This document shows, piece after piece, positions 33,861-42,358 of a DNA stretch of 64,000 nucleotides. Location of the stretch: the NCBI GenBank assembly GCA_964550635.1, contig CAZJZV010000002.1, positions 113,151-177,150 on the forward strand. Direction: 5' to 3'. Within the stretch, counting starts at the first letter, position 1. Each line of letters starts with the position of its first letter. The notes under the pieces were generated by a model. It worked only from the letters and a program-made list of their open reading frames with translations, was not told where the DNA came from and ran no database searches. The position numbers and the translations under genes were made by a program. This DNA is from RGIG4097 sp964550635 (GTDB lineage: Bacteria; Bacillota; Clostridia; Christensenellales; CAG-917).

Positions 33861-34070
33861 TCATATCTCGTCAAGCCCCAACAAATAATCCGACGTCACC
33901 CCAAAACTTTTTGCAATCGAATAGATATTTTCCGCCGTCGGTTGTCTTTCCCCCTTCAGCCAAAAGGTAACGCAGGATTGCGATACTCCAATCCTGTTCG
34001 CCAAATCCTTTTGCGAGATGCCTTCGATTTTCAGCAACTCTTTGAGCCGTGACGGGAAACAGTTTTTCAT
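33861..34070 (-). CDS. XRE-family helix-turn-helix regulator
   Basis: A 69-residue protein that is almost entirely one Cro/CI-type HTH domain: RLKELLKIEGISQKDLANRI, then the recognition helix VSQSCVTFWLKGERQP and a closing ITSDYLLGL-like helix (VTSDYLLGLDEI). It lies divergently from a BspA-like lipoprotein gene, separated by 130 bases with three ACTATAGT sites, so it probably represses itself and its neighbour. Similar small regulators are often phage- or plasmid-derived. Confidence 0.9.
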   Translation of the reverse strand: MKNCFPSRLKELLKIEGISQKDLANRIGVSQSCVTFWLKGERQPTAENIYSIAKSFGVTSDYLLGLDEI

Positions 34071-34084
34071 ATCTAAAACGATAA

Positions 34085-34167
34085 ACTATAGTTAATATTT
34101 TTGCGACAAATTTACTATAGTGCATTGACTTTAATCTTTCTATTGTCTATAATGAATTCACTATAGT
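34085..34167. promoter_or_regulatory. Three ACTATAGT operator-like sites between divergent genes
   Basis: Perfect palindromes ACTATAGT at 34085-34092, 34114-34121 and 34160-34167. The first is 15 bases from the XRE start. The second lies just upstream of the lipoprotein -35. The third covers its predicted transcription start. This layout fits control of both genes by the XRE protein. Confidence 0.65.
34125..34153 (+). promoter_or_regulatory. Promoter of the BspA-like lipoprotein gene
   Basis: TTGACT (34125-34130), 17-base spacer, TATAAT (34148-34153), flanked on both sides by ACTATAGT palindromes. Confidence 0.85.
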
Positions 34168-34200
34168 GTATTATAGTACTATTTTATAGGGAGTGGCAAA

Positions 34201-35217
34201 ATGAAAAACAAAAAATTATTATTTATTTCATTGATCGTGATTGCGATTTGCGTATTTACGCTTGTCGCATGCAGCAACTCGTCTGACAGTCAAGTTGTGC
34301 CTGACGATAGCAAAATTTCTTTCACGATTACTTTTGACACCCAAGGCGGAAGTGAAATCGCGCCAATCAAAATTGGCGACGGCTCGACTCTAACCTTGCC
34401 TGCCGCACCAACCAAATTCGGCTATGTCTTTGACGGCTGGTATTTGGACGATGATTTCATCGAGGTCTATGACGACCAATATTTGATCTCATCGAATATT
34501 ACGCTTTACGCGAAATGGGCAGACAACGGGACTCCTTTCGTTGACGTTGGTCTTGAATTTACCCTGAATAGCGACGGCGAAAGTTGGGCGGTTATCGACA
34601 TAGGCACTTTCAGCGGAACGGATCTCGTCATCCCTTCAACCTATTCTGACGGAAAACCTGTCACTGCAGTAGGCGATTATGCCTTCTATGGTTGCAGTGG
34701 ACTGACGAGCATAACCATTCCTGATAGCGTGACGAGCATTGGTGAATATGCCTTCTATAATTGCCGCGGACTGACGAGTGTAACCATTCCTGATAGCGTG
34801 ACGAGCATTGGTGAATATGCCTTCTATAATTGCAGCGGACTGACGAGTGTAACCATTCCCGACAGCGTGACAAACATAGGCTCATCTGCCTTCGAGTATT
34901 GCAGTGGGCTGACAAGTGTGACATTTGGAGAAAGCAGCCAATTGACGAGCATTGGTTTTCGAGTCTTCTCGGGTTGCAGTGGCCTGACGAGTGTGACCAT
35001 AGGCAATGGCGTGACGAGCATTTGTAGATCTGCCTTCGAAGGCTGCACTAAACTCACGAGCATTACGTTTGAAGATACGACAACTTGGTATAGAACAAAT
35101 GATTATGATAATTGGGAAAACAAAACCGGTGGGACGCAGATCGGCGTCACAAATTCGTCGCAAAATGTAACGTATTTCGTGGATACTTATATTGATTACT
35201 ATTGGTACAAGCTGTGA
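34201..35217 (+). CDS. BspA-like leucine-rich repeat lipoprotein with InlB B-repeat
   Basis: A 338-residue surface lipoprotein. Signal and lipobox LVAC (Cys24); an InlB B-repeat (Listeria-Bacteroides repeat) at about residues 38-105 with ITFDTQGGSEIAPI and GWYLDDDF; then BspA-type leucine-rich repeats (LRR_5) from about 155 to 295 of the form GLTSVTIPDSVTSIGEYAFY. Four repeat units start exactly 69 bases apart (34699, 34768, 34837, 34906) and the first three are nearly identical, a sign of recent tandem duplication. Such proteins bind host or microbial surfaces. Regulated by the divergent XRE protein, inferred. Confidence 0.9.
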   Translation: MKNKKLLFISLIVIAICVFTLVACSNSSDSQVVPDDSKISFTITFDTQGGSEIAPIKIGDGSTLTLPAAPTKFGYVFDGWYLDDDFIEVYDDQYLISSNITLYAKWADNGTPFVDVGLEFTLNSDGESWAVIDIGTFSGTDLVIPSTYSDGKPVTAVGDYAFYGCSGLTSITIPDSVTSIGEYAFYNCRGLTSVTIPDSVTSIGEYAFYNCSGLTSVTIPDSVTNIGSSAFEYCSGLTSVTFGESSQLTSIGFRVFSGCSGLTSVTIGNGVTSICRSAFEGCTKLTSITFEDTTTWYRTNDYDNWENKTGGTQIGVTNSSQNVTYFVDTYIDYYWYKL

Positions 35218-35255
35218 GTTGAATGGTAGTGGCGAGTTGAAACAGAGATAAGGCG

Positions 35256-35286
35256 TAGCCCGACGACTGTCGGGCTATGTTTTTGC
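35256..35286 (+). terminator. Terminator after the BspA-like gene
   Basis: TAGCCCGAC / GTCGGGCTA with a GACT loop, followed by a T-rich stretch. Confidence 0.85.
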
Positions 35287-35344
35287 AGTTTTTGGCGGGG
35301 AACGGGCGGTTTTTGATGGTTTTTTCGGGGAGCGAAAAAACAAG

Positions 35345-35373
35345 TTGTCAAACGTCCAATAGGGTGGTAAAAT
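35345..35373 (+). promoter_or_regulatory. Promoter of tyrS
   Basis: TTGTCA (35345-35350), 17-base spacer, TAAAAT (35368-35373), 41 bases before the ATG. No T-box leader is recognised. Confidence 0.7.
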
Positions 35374-35414
35374 TGTATAAAATAATATAAATCAACTATG
35401 AAAGGATTATTGTT

Positions 35415-36629
35415 ATGGTAAAACAAGGTATTATCGACGAACTCAGAGAAAGAGGACTTGTCAAGCAAGTCGTCTTTGAAGACGATCTCAAGCAACTTCT
35501 GGACAGTGGTTCGCAGTCTTTCTATATCGGATTCGATCCGACGGCGGACAGTTTGCACGTCGGGCACTTCATGCAGATGATAGTCGCGAAGCGACTTCAA
35601 GATGCAGGACATCGTCCCATCATACTTATCGGTGGCGGAACCGCCATGGTCGGCGACCCGTCGGGGCGCACGGACATGCGCAGTATGATGACCAAAGAGA
35701 CCATTCAACACAATGTTGATTGTTTCAAAAAGCAGATGGCGAAGTTTATCCGTTTCGACGGAGAGAGCGCGGCGATACTCGTCAATAACGCGGACTGGCT
35801 TCTCGATCTCAACTATATCGACTTCCTTCGCGAAGTTGGCGCGAACTTTTCCGTCAACCGCATGTTGACGGCGGAGTGCTACAAGCAACGTCTTGAAAAG
35901 GGACTCACGTTCCTTGAATTCAACTATATGCTCATGCAATCCTACGACTTTCTCGTCCTCAACCGCAAGTACGGATGCGTATTGCAATGCGGTGGTGACG
36001 ATCAATGGTCGAATATGTTGTCCGGAGCGGATCTCATCCGCAGAAAGGAACAAAAGGATGCATTCGCAATCACTTTCGGACTTCTCACGACTTCCGAGGG
36101 TATCAAAATGGGGAAAACCGCAAAGGGCGCAGTTTGGCTCGATCCCAACAAGACCGCTCCTTACTACTTCTTCCAATACTGGCGCAATATTGCGGATGCG
36201 GACGTCGAGAAAGTATTCCGTTTCTTGACCTTCCTGCCGCTTGACGAAATCAAAGAGCTTACGCAGTATAACGACGAGCGCATGAACAAAGCAAAAGAAC
36301 GCTTGGCATACGAACTCACGTCCCTTGTTCACGGACAAGAAACCGCGGAAGACTGCTTGAACAAGGCAAGAGCGGCATTCTCGGGCGATGCGGACAATAT
36401 GCCCACCGCAACCATTCCCGTCGGTATGACTTCGGTCGCAGACGTTCTCGTCGCAGTTGCAAAAGTCCCGTCCAAGGGCGAAGCGAAACGTCTCATCCAA
36501 GGCGGTGGCATTTCAATCGACGGAGAAAAGGTCATTGACATCATGGCAACCTTGACCGATTCGCAACTCGCAAACGGATTCGTCCTTCAAAAAGGCAAGA
36601 AGAACTTCTTCAAGGTATCCGTCCTGTGA
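35415..36629 (+). CDS. tyrS: Tyrosyl-tRNA synthetase
   Basis: Class I synthetase charging tRNA-Tyr. The Rossmann fold has the HIGH equivalent LHVGHFM within IGFDPTADSLHVGH, GGGTAMVGDPSGRTDMR next to it, and the KMSKS equivalent IKMGKT. The C-terminal 60 residues form an S4-like RNA-binding domain (AKVPSKGEAKRLIQGGGISI). 404 residues is normal. yigZ overlaps its stop. Confidence 0.97.
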   Translation: MVKQGIIDELRERGLVKQVVFEDDLKQLLDSGSQSFYIGFDPTADSLHVGHFMQMIVAKRLQDAGHRPIILIGGGTAMVGDPSGRTDMRSMMTKETIQHNVDCFKKQMAKFIRFDGESAAILVNNADWLLDLNYIDFLREVGANFSVNRMLTAECYKQRLEKGLTFLEFNYMLMQSYDFLVLNRKYGCVLQCGGDDQWSNMLSGADLIRRKEQKDAFAITFGLLTTSEGIKMGKTAKGAVWLDPNKTAPYYFFQYWRNIADADVEKVFRFLTFLPLDEIKELTQYNDERMNKAKERLAYELTSLVHGQETAEDCLNKARAAFSGDADNMPTATIPVGMTSVADVLVAVAKVPSKGEAKRLIQGGGISIDGEKVIDIMATLTDSQLANGFVLQKGKKNFFKVSVL

Positions 36630-37258
36630 ACACGTATCGTGCGATTGACGGAGAATGCGAAACCGTAGTCGAGATAAAGAAATCAAAGTTTATCGCGACG
36701 GTTTTCGGTCCCGTCGATGCGGACGGTGCGGAAAATTTCGTGAAAGGGATAAAGAAAAAATATCCCGACGCAACTCACAACTGCTATGCGTATATCAGTG
36801 ATATACACGGTCAAGTCACAAGATTTAGCGACGACGGAGAGCCAAGCGGCACTGCCGGACAACCAATCCTTGAAGTTTTGCGACGTCGCGGAATTGTGAA
36901 AAGCGCAGTCGTCGTCACGAGATATTTCGGCGGAATAAAACTCGGTGCGGGCGGACTTGTCGGCGCATATGCCGGGACCGCCTCCGAGGCTCTCGACAAC
37001 GCAGTCATAGCAGAGTACACGAAATGTGTACGCTTACGGATAAGAACACGATACGTTGATTTTGCTCAAATTGAGAGTTTTGCTCGTCGCAAATCCCTTG
37101 AACTTGACGAAATCGAATATGCGGAAGACGTGACCGCATCAATCTGGGTTGTTGAAAGCGATGCCGAAAAAATCTCTGCCGAAATCCTTTCACTGACTTC
37201 GGGAAAAGTCGTCCCCGAAATTTCGGGCGCAGAGTTTAGAAAGGTGCGCAAACAATAA
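36626..37258 (+). CDS. yigZ: YigZ/IMPACT family protein
   Basis: A 210-residue member of the YigZ (UPF0029/IMPACT) family. The N-terminal domain has KSKFIATV and the signature DGEPSGTAGQPILEVL, followed by VVVTRYFGGIKLGAGGLVGAY. The C-terminal domain is a ferredoxin-like fold. Family role is tied to translation or nucleotide binding but not settled. It starts with GTG overlapping the tyrS stop (GTGA), which supports translational coupling. Confidence 0.92.
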   Translation: MNTYRAIDGECETVVEIKKSKFIATVFGPVDADGAENFVKGIKKKYPDATHNCYAYISDIHGQVTRFSDDGEPSGTAGQPILEVLRRRGIVKSAVVVTRYFGGIKLGAGGLVGAYAGTASEALDNAVIAEYTKCVRLRIRTRYVDFAQIESFARRKSLELDEIEYAEDVTASIWVVESDAEKISAEILSLTSGKVVPEISGAEFRKVRKQ

Positions 37259-37302
37259 CCGCTTAATCTGATGATAATCAATTTTGGTATATAGGAGTAA
37301 AT

Positions 37303-38364
37303 ATGAAAATCACTTTGGCAAAAGAAAGGAAACAAAAACCCGATTTCTCAAAACTCGGGTTCGGCAAGTATTTCACCGATCATATGCTCGTCTGGGAATA
37401 CGATGCGTTGAACGGCGGTTGGCAAGAACAACAAATCATCCCTTATTCCGATTTCAATCTCGATCCCGCTTGTTGCTCTCTCCACTACGGTCAGGGTATT
37501 TTCGAAGGGTTGAAAGCATACAAAAATTACGAAGGCGGTATCACTATGTTCCGTCCGAGAGATAATTTCGTCCGTATGAACAAGTCTGCAGAAAGACTCT
37601 GCATGGCGACTTTCGACGTCGACGAAGCACTCAAAGGTCTTTGCGAACTCATCAAAATCGAACAAGACTGGATCCCCACCGCTCCCGGCACCTCCCTTTA
37701 CGTTCGTCCGTTCATGTTCGGCAGTGAACCTTTCCTTGGCGTTCATCCGAGCAAGAAATTCATCTTCACCATAATTTTGAGCCCCGTTGGCAGTTACTAT
37801 GCAAACGGACTCCAACCCACCAAACTTATCGTCGAAGATCACTACACTCGTGCATCTCAAGGCGGTACGGGGGAGGCGAAGTGCATGGGCAACTACGCAT
37901 GTTCCCTTCTCGCAGGTGAAGAAGCGAAAAAGAAAGGTTTCGATCAAGTCTTGTGGCTCGACGGAGAAGAGAAGAAGTACGTCACCGAAGTCGGCGCAAT
38001 GAATATGTTCTTCGTCATCGACGGAACGGTCGTGACTCCTATGCTTGACGGCAGTATTCTTCACGGCATCACTCGCAACAGTGCAATCCAAGTTCTCAAA
38101 GCAAACGGCTACAAAGTCGAAGAAAGAAAGGTCGCAATCGCGGAAGTCGTCGAAGCGTATAACAACGGCAAACTCGACGAAGCGTTCGGAACGGGTACCG
38201 CGGCGGTCATTTCCCCTGTCGGCACGATCGCATATGAAGACGTCACTATGACTATCAACAACGGCGAAATGGGCAAGATCACCGAATGGCTTTATGGCGA
38301 AATCACCGGCATTCAAACTGAACGAATTGCAGATCCGTTCGGTTGGGTGTACGAAGTCAAATAA
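37303..38364 (+). CDS. ilvE: Branched-chain amino acid aminotransferase
   Basis: Class IV PLP aminotransferase interconverting Leu, Ile and Val with their 2-oxoacids. The 353 residues include LHYGQGIFEGLKAY, RPFMFG and the PLP lysine Lys193 in GEAKCMGNYACSLLAG, then EVGAMNMFFV. It is of the longer BCAT type II form. AGGAG precedes the ATG. No other branched-chain genes adjoin. Confidence 0.95.
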   Translation: MKITLAKERKQKPDFSKLGFGKYFTDHMLVWEYDALNGGWQEQQIIPYSDFNLDPACCSLHYGQGIFEGLKAYKNYEGGITMFRPRDNFVRMNKSAERLCMATFDVDEALKGLCELIKIEQDWIPTAPGTSLYVRPFMFGSEPFLGVHPSKKFIFTIILSPVGSYYANGLQPTKLIVEDHYTRASQGGTGEAKCMGNYACSLLAGEEAKKKGFDQVLWLDGEEKKYVTEVGAMNMFFVIDGTVVTPMLDGSILHGITRNSAIQVLKANGYKVEERKVAIAEVVEAYNNGKLDEAFGTGTAAVISPVGTIAYEDVTMTINNGEMGKITEWLYGEITGIQTERIADPFGWVYEVK

Positions 38365-38370
38365 TGATTT

Positions 38371-38400
38371 GGGCGCGCGCAAACTTGCGCGCGCATTTCA
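38371..38400 (+). terminator. Putative terminator after ilvE
   Basis: An 8-bp GCGCGCGC / GCGCGCGC stem with an AAACTT loop, 8 bases after the stop; only a short T-run follows. Confidence 0.6.
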
Positions 38401-38471
38401 TAAACCCGCTAAAATCAAACAAATATAATTGCACTTGATTTGCGAAATATAAGTTATCAAAATCATCGACT

Positions 38472-38972
38472 ATGGCAAAGAAACTCGAAGACCTAACACC
38501 CGAAGAAAGAGAGCGTAAAGCGTTCGATACCGCAGTGAAATATCTTGCGATTTCTCCGCGTAGCGAAAAAGAAGTCGTTGAGAAACTTTACTCGAAAGGC
38601 TATCATAAAAACGAAGTCGAATACGCGATTGAACGGTGCAAACACTACCGCTATATCGACGATGAAAGTTACGTGCGCTCATACGTCGATTACTACTCGG
38701 CAAAGACCGGGAAGAAGATGCTTGTCTACAAACTCACGACCGAAAAAGGCATAGATAATTCCCTTGCCACGAATATGGTCGAGGACTTGATTTCGGACGA
38801 AGTCGAAGAAGAAAAGTGCTTGAAAATGGCAACCGCATATGCCACAAAAAAGCATATATCCGAGCGCAAAGATTTTTCAAAAATAGGGGCGTATTTGTTC
38901 ACGAAAGGTTTTGAGTGGAATATCATCAACAAAGCACTATCGGCACTTAAAGTGGTTAAAAACGATGAATAA
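38472..38972 (+). CDS. recX: RecX family regulatory protein
   Basis: A 166-residue modulator of RecA. Three-helix repeats are visible: AVKYLAISPRSEKEVVEKLYSKGY outlines the first, YRYIDDESYVRSYVDYYSA the second, and KIGAYLFTKGFEWNIINKAL the last. It overlaps the nnrD start by eight bases. recA is not in the window. Confidence 0.88.
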   Translation: MAKKLEDLTPEERERKAFDTAVKYLAISPRSEKEVVEKLYSKGYHKNEVEYAIERCKHYRYIDDESYVRSYVDYYSAKTGKKMLVYKLTTEKGIDNSLATNMVEDLISDEVEEEKCLKMATAYATKKHISERKDFSKIGAYLFTKGFEWNIINKALSALKVVKNDE

Positions 38973-39864
38973 ACACGCTATATTGCAAAATGACGAAAAC
39001 TCCATAGCACCGCTTTTCATCCCGAGAAAACCTGACGTTTCAAAGGCGGATTTCGGCAAAGCGGTCATCGTAGGCGGTTCGAAAAACTACGTCGGCGCGC
39101 CGACTTTTTCCTTGTCTGCGCTTGCCGAAATTCTCACGATTTCAGGCAAGGTCAGTATGCTTGTAGGCGCAGGCACGTCGTCTATCGTAGTGCCTGATTT
39201 TTTGGTTGACGCGGTCTATCCGTCCTTGCGCTATTCCGCAGTTTTCGGAATGAAATCAAACGCAGACGTGATGACTTTCGATGAAGAAAACTTCGCCAAA
39301 ATTGTGAAGGGTAAAAGTGCGGTTGCAATAGGTATGGGGATTGGGGATTGCGATATAAAACCATTTCTCAATTATCTTCTTGACAAGACTGACGTCAACT
39401 TCGTCGTCGACGCGGACGGCTTGAAATCGGTGGACGGAATTGACTTTCGCACTCGTGCTATTCTTACACCGCACGTAGGTGAGTTTTCTCGTATGACGGG
39501 GTATTCTGTTGAAGAAATCAAGAAAAATCCGTCTGCGCTTGCAAGGGAAGAAAGTCTCAAAAGAAATTGCGTCATAGTGCTCAAAGATAGCGTTTCGCAT
39601 ATCACGGACGGAAAGGTTGTCTATGAAAACCGCACGGGAAATCCCGCTCTTGCAAAGGGCGGTAGCGGAGACGTTTTGTCAGGTGTTATTTGCGGACTTC
39701 TTGCTATCGGATTTTCACCGCTCGACGCGGGCAGGTGCGGTAGTTTCATCTTGGGGCGCGCCGCGGAAATCTCGAAAGTCAACGAGTATTCTTCCTTGCC
39801 GACGGACGTCGTTGCGGAAATTCCAAACGTTGTGGGCGCACTCTGCGATTTGAACAAAGGATAA
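38965..39864 (+). CDS. nnrD: ADP-dependent NAD(P)H-hydrate dehydratase
   Basis: Repairs hydrated NAD(P)H. A 299-residue ribokinase-like fold with VIVGGSKNYVGAPTFSLSAL near the start, VVDADGLKS, LTPHVGEFSRMTG and the ATP-site NPALAKGGSGDVLSG. The epimerase domain found in fused NnrE-NnrD is absent, so this is the dehydratase alone. ATG 38965 lies within the end of recX. Confidence 0.93.
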   Translation: MNKHAILQNDENSIAPLFIPRKPDVSKADFGKAVIVGGSKNYVGAPTFSLSALAEILTISGKVSMLVGAGTSSIVVPDFLVDAVYPSLRYSAVFGMKSNADVMTFDEENFAKIVKGKSAVAIGMGIGDCDIKPFLNYLLDKTDVNFVVDADGLKSVDGIDFRTRAILTPHVGEFSRMTGYSVEEIKKNPSALAREESLKRNCVIVLKDSVSHITDGKVVYENRTGNPALAKGGSGDVLSGVICGLLAIGFSPLDAGRCGSFILGRAAEISKVNEYSSLPTDVVAEIPNVVGALCDLNKG

Positions 39865-39865
39865 T

Positions 39866-40228
39866 TTAGGTGTCGAAAAAACCTAGCGAAACAAGCAACG
39901 CTTCGTTGACTTTCGTCATCATAGACGTCGGCAATTCGCCGACCTTTTCTTTTAGCCTCGTTTTGTCGATTGTGCGTATTTGTTCGAGTAACACTACGCT
40001 ATTTTTCGATAGTCCGCATTTATCGGCGGGGATAGAGATGTGAGTGGGGAGTTTTGCTTTTTCGAGTTGGGAGGTTATCGCCGCCGCAATGACCGTCGGA
40101 CTGTACTTATTTCCTACGTCGTTTTGCACGACTAGGACGGGGCGCACACCGCCTTGCTCACTGCCAATCACGGGACTTAAATCCGCATAATAAATTTCAC
40201 CGCGTTTAATCATTTCCATAACACCCAT
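39866..40228 (-). CDS. MazF/PemK-type endoribonuclease toxin
   Basis: A 120-residue mRNA interferase of the MazF/NdoA family: IKRGEIYYADLSPVIGSEQG, GVRPVLVVQND, then SPTVIAAAITSQ and VVLLEQIRTIDKTRL. It resembles Bacillus NdoA closely. Normally a small antitoxin gene lies directly upstream; here the 147 bases to the divergent ddh start hold no antitoxin-like ORF. It converges with nnrD, whose stop is two bases from its own. A start at the internal ATG 40213 is equally possible; neither has a clear ribosome site. Confidence 0.9.
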   Translation of the reverse strand: MGVMEMIKRGEIYYADLSPVIGSEQGGVRPVLVVQNDVGNKYSPTVIAAAITSQLEKAKLPTHISIPADKCGLSKNSVVLLEQIRTIDKTRLKEKVGELPTSMMTKVNEALLVSLGFFDT

Positions 40229-40298
40229 TATTGACGATAACGCCAGAGTTTAACCATTGTACTCTATGAAATTCCTTGGAATTTTGGTGTTTATACGC

Positions 40299-40326
40299 TT
40301 GCCAAATTCGGCAAATGAAATATAAT
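40299..40326 (+). promoter_or_regulatory. Promoter of ddh
   Basis: TTGCCA (40299-40304), 16-base spacer, TATAAT (40321-40326), 49 bases before the start codon. Confidence 0.7.
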
Positions 40327-40375
40327 TATCTATGGATATTAAATTTTGCGCCTGCGGGCGCGTAAGAAGGTATAT

Positions 40376-41344
40376 ATGAAAATTGGTATCGTAGGTTATG
40401 GCAACCTTGGCAAAGCGTCTGAAAAAATCGCTGTCGCAAGGGACGATATGGAAGTCGTCGGCATCTTCACAAGACGTGATCCTGCAACGCTTTCTTCTCC
40501 TTTCGGTACGCCGTTTTATCGTCAAGACGATCTCCCGTCCTTCGTCGGCAAAATCGACGTTCTCGCACTCTGCACGGGATCCGCGAACGATCTCACCGCG
40601 CTCGGCTTGAAATCGGCGGAACTCTTCAACACCGTTGACAGTTTCGACACCCACGCAAAGATGAGAGAATACGCTCTCGGTATGAAAGAAGTCACCGAGA
40701 AAAACGGTAATCTGTCCTTCATCGGTATCGGTTGGGACCCCGGTATGTTCTCGATTATGAGATGCTTGTTCAACAGCGTTCTGACTGACGGCGACTCCCA
40801 AACTTTCTGGGGTAAGGGCGTGTCTCAAGGACATAGCGAAGCAATCCGCAAGATCGCAGGGGTGAAACGCGGTATTCAATACACCGTCCCCAAAGAAGAC
40901 GCTCTCGAAAAAGCAAGAGCGGGACAAGGCGCAAGTTTGACCACGAGAGACAAGCATTTGAGAGAGTGTTTCGTGGTTGCTGAAGACGGCGCGGACAAGG
41001 CTCTCATCGAAAAAACAATCAAAGAAATGCCCAACTATTTCGCGGATTACGATACGGTCGTGCATTTCATAGACGAAGAAGAATTTGATCGCGATCACAA
41101 AGCGATGCCGCACGGCGGTTTCGTTTTGAGAAGCGGAGAGGTCAACGGCAAAAAGCAAGGTCTTGAATTTTCCTTGACTCTTGAGAGCAATCCCGATTTC
41201 ACGGCAAGCGTGCTTATGGCTTATGCGCGTGCTTGCGCAAGAATGTCGAAGGACGGAGAAGTGGGCGTCAGAACCGCTCTCGACGTGCCTGTGTCAAAAC
41301 TCTTGGACGAAGAGTGGATCGATATTGTCGGAAGACTTGTGTAA
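40376..41344 (+). CDS. ddh: meso-Diaminopimelate D-dehydrogenase
   Basis: NADPH-dependent enzyme that makes meso-diaminopimelate directly from tetrahydrodipicolinate and ammonia, for peptidoglycan and lysine. 322 residues. The Rossmann start is IGIVGYGNLGKASE, and the signatures are GIGWDPGMFSIMR, FWGKGVSQGHSEAIRKI and MPHGGFVLRSG. ATG 40376 has AGAAGG upstream and matches the family N-terminus. Probably co-transcribed with the HAD gene 9 bases downstream. Confidence 0.96.
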   Translation: MKIGIVGYGNLGKASEKIAVARDDMEVVGIFTRRDPATLSSPFGTPFYRQDDLPSFVGKIDVLALCTGSANDLTALGLKSAELFNTVDSFDTHAKMREYALGMKEVTEKNGNLSFIGIGWDPGMFSIMRCLFNSVLTDGDSQTFWGKGVSQGHSEAIRKIAGVKRGIQYTVPKEDALEKARAGQGASLTTRDKHLRECFVVAEDGADKALIEKTIKEMPNYFADYDTVVHFIDEEEFDRDHKAMPHGGFVLRSGEVNGKKQGLEFSLTLESNPDFTASVLMAYARACARMSKDGEVGVRTALDVPVSKLLDEEWIDIVGRLV

Positions 41345-41353
41345 GGTGTAGCG

Positions 41354-42025
41354 TTGGTATATTCTGCAAGAAAAAATGAATATAAATACGTTTTGTTCGA
41401 CCTTGACGGCACGGTTATCGACAGCAAGGCGGGGATCTTGAAGTGCATAAAACACGCACTTGACAATCATTCTATCCCTTGCCCCGACGAGATACTCGAT
41501 CAAATGGTGGGGCCCCCTTTCCGCGTGAGCATGAACGAACTTCTCGGAGTGCATGACGAGGAATTGATAACCGCACTCATAGACGAATATCGCAAGGAAT
41601 ACGACGAAAGCGGTCTTTATTCGAGCACCGTTTACGACGGAGTGGAAAACCTGCTTGCCGATCTCAAAAACCGTGGTTTCGTCATCGCTATCGCAACGTC
41701 GAAACCCTACAAGTTTTCAAAGAAAATCATCGACTATCTATCCCTTGACAAGTATTTCGATTTCATCGGTGCGGCATCGAGCGACAGTTCGATGGAGGCT
41801 AAAAGCGACGTCATCGAGCACGTGCTTGAAAACTTGAAAGTGACGGACAAATCCGAAGTGTTGATGATAGGGGACAGACTTTACGACATAGTCGGCGCAA
41901 AGAAAGTCGGACTCGATTCCCTTGCGGTTTTGTGGGGGTACGGAAACGAAAAAGAGTTTGAGGAATACGGCGCGGATTATATTGTGAAAACACCAAATGA
42001 AGTCTTTGATTTCCTGACAAAATGA
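41354..42025 (+). CDS. HAD superfamily phosphatase, phosphoglycolate-phosphatase-like
   Basis: A 223-residue HAD hydrolase with a small helical cap. Motif I is FDLDGTVIDS, motif II IATSKP, motif III around the Lys of EAKSDVI, and motif IV MIGDRLYDIVGA. It resembles Gph/PpaX-like enzymes; the substrate is not predictable. A TTG start is used because the next in-frame ATG would remove motif I; AAGGTG lies upstream. Confidence 0.88.
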   Translation: MVYSARKNEYKYVLFDLDGTVIDSKAGILKCIKHALDNHSIPCPDEILDQMVGPPFRVSMNELLGVHDEELITALIDEYRKEYDESGLYSSTVYDGVENLLADLKNRGFVIAIATSKPYKFSKKIIDYLSLDKYFDFIGAASSDSSMEAKSDVIEHVLENLKVTDKSEVLMIGDRLYDIVGAKKVGLDSLAVLWGYGNEKEFEEYGADYIVKTPNEVFDFLTK

Positions 42026-42031
42026 AAAATC

Positions 42032-42060
42032 GAAAACCGCCTGACAGGGCGGTTTTCTTT
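42032..42060 (+). terminator. Terminator after the HAD phosphatase gene
   Basis: GAAAACCGCC / GGCGGTTTTC, 10-bp stem with a six-base loop, then a T-rich tail. Confidence 0.9.
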
Positions 42061-42358
42061 TGCCTTTTTTCAAGGACTTTGAAAGACTGCTTTTCAAAGG
42101 TATTGAATGAGAAGTCATCTTTGTTTTGACGTAACGGCTTTATCAAACCTTACAAAATAATAGTTATTTGATTTGCGATAAATCACAGAAAAAGCGTTTT
42201 ATACTTCGATTATCACGTGATAAAATGCCGTTATTGCAATTTGTGTCATGTTGTTGTTTCGCGGTTTTTGTTGCGGTGGTTGTTCGGCTATTGCGTTTTG
42301 TTGTGTTGATTCCACGTTGTTTTTTGGTGTGGCGGGGATTACTTGGTTTCTATATATT
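42061..42358. other. Gene-free convergent spacer with strong GT bias
   Basis: About 300 bases between the HAD gene and the lipid-kinase gene. A TATCACGTGATA palindrome is at 42211-42222. From about 42226 to 42345 the + strand is markedly rich in G and T. Overlapping + strand ORFs here have unnatural Val/Phe/Leu/Cys runs and no ribosome site, so they are not called. Confidence 0.5.

Noticed and set aside
35357..35375. AGGGTGGTA upstream of tyrS resembling the T-box antiterminator motif
   Set aside because: The CCGCG half is missing, there is no specifier stem or terminator between it and the gene, and it lies inside the spacer and -10 of a good promoter.
38911..38964. Longer N-terminus for NnrD
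   Set aside because: The extra codons lie within recX; ATG 38965 gives the expected family start.
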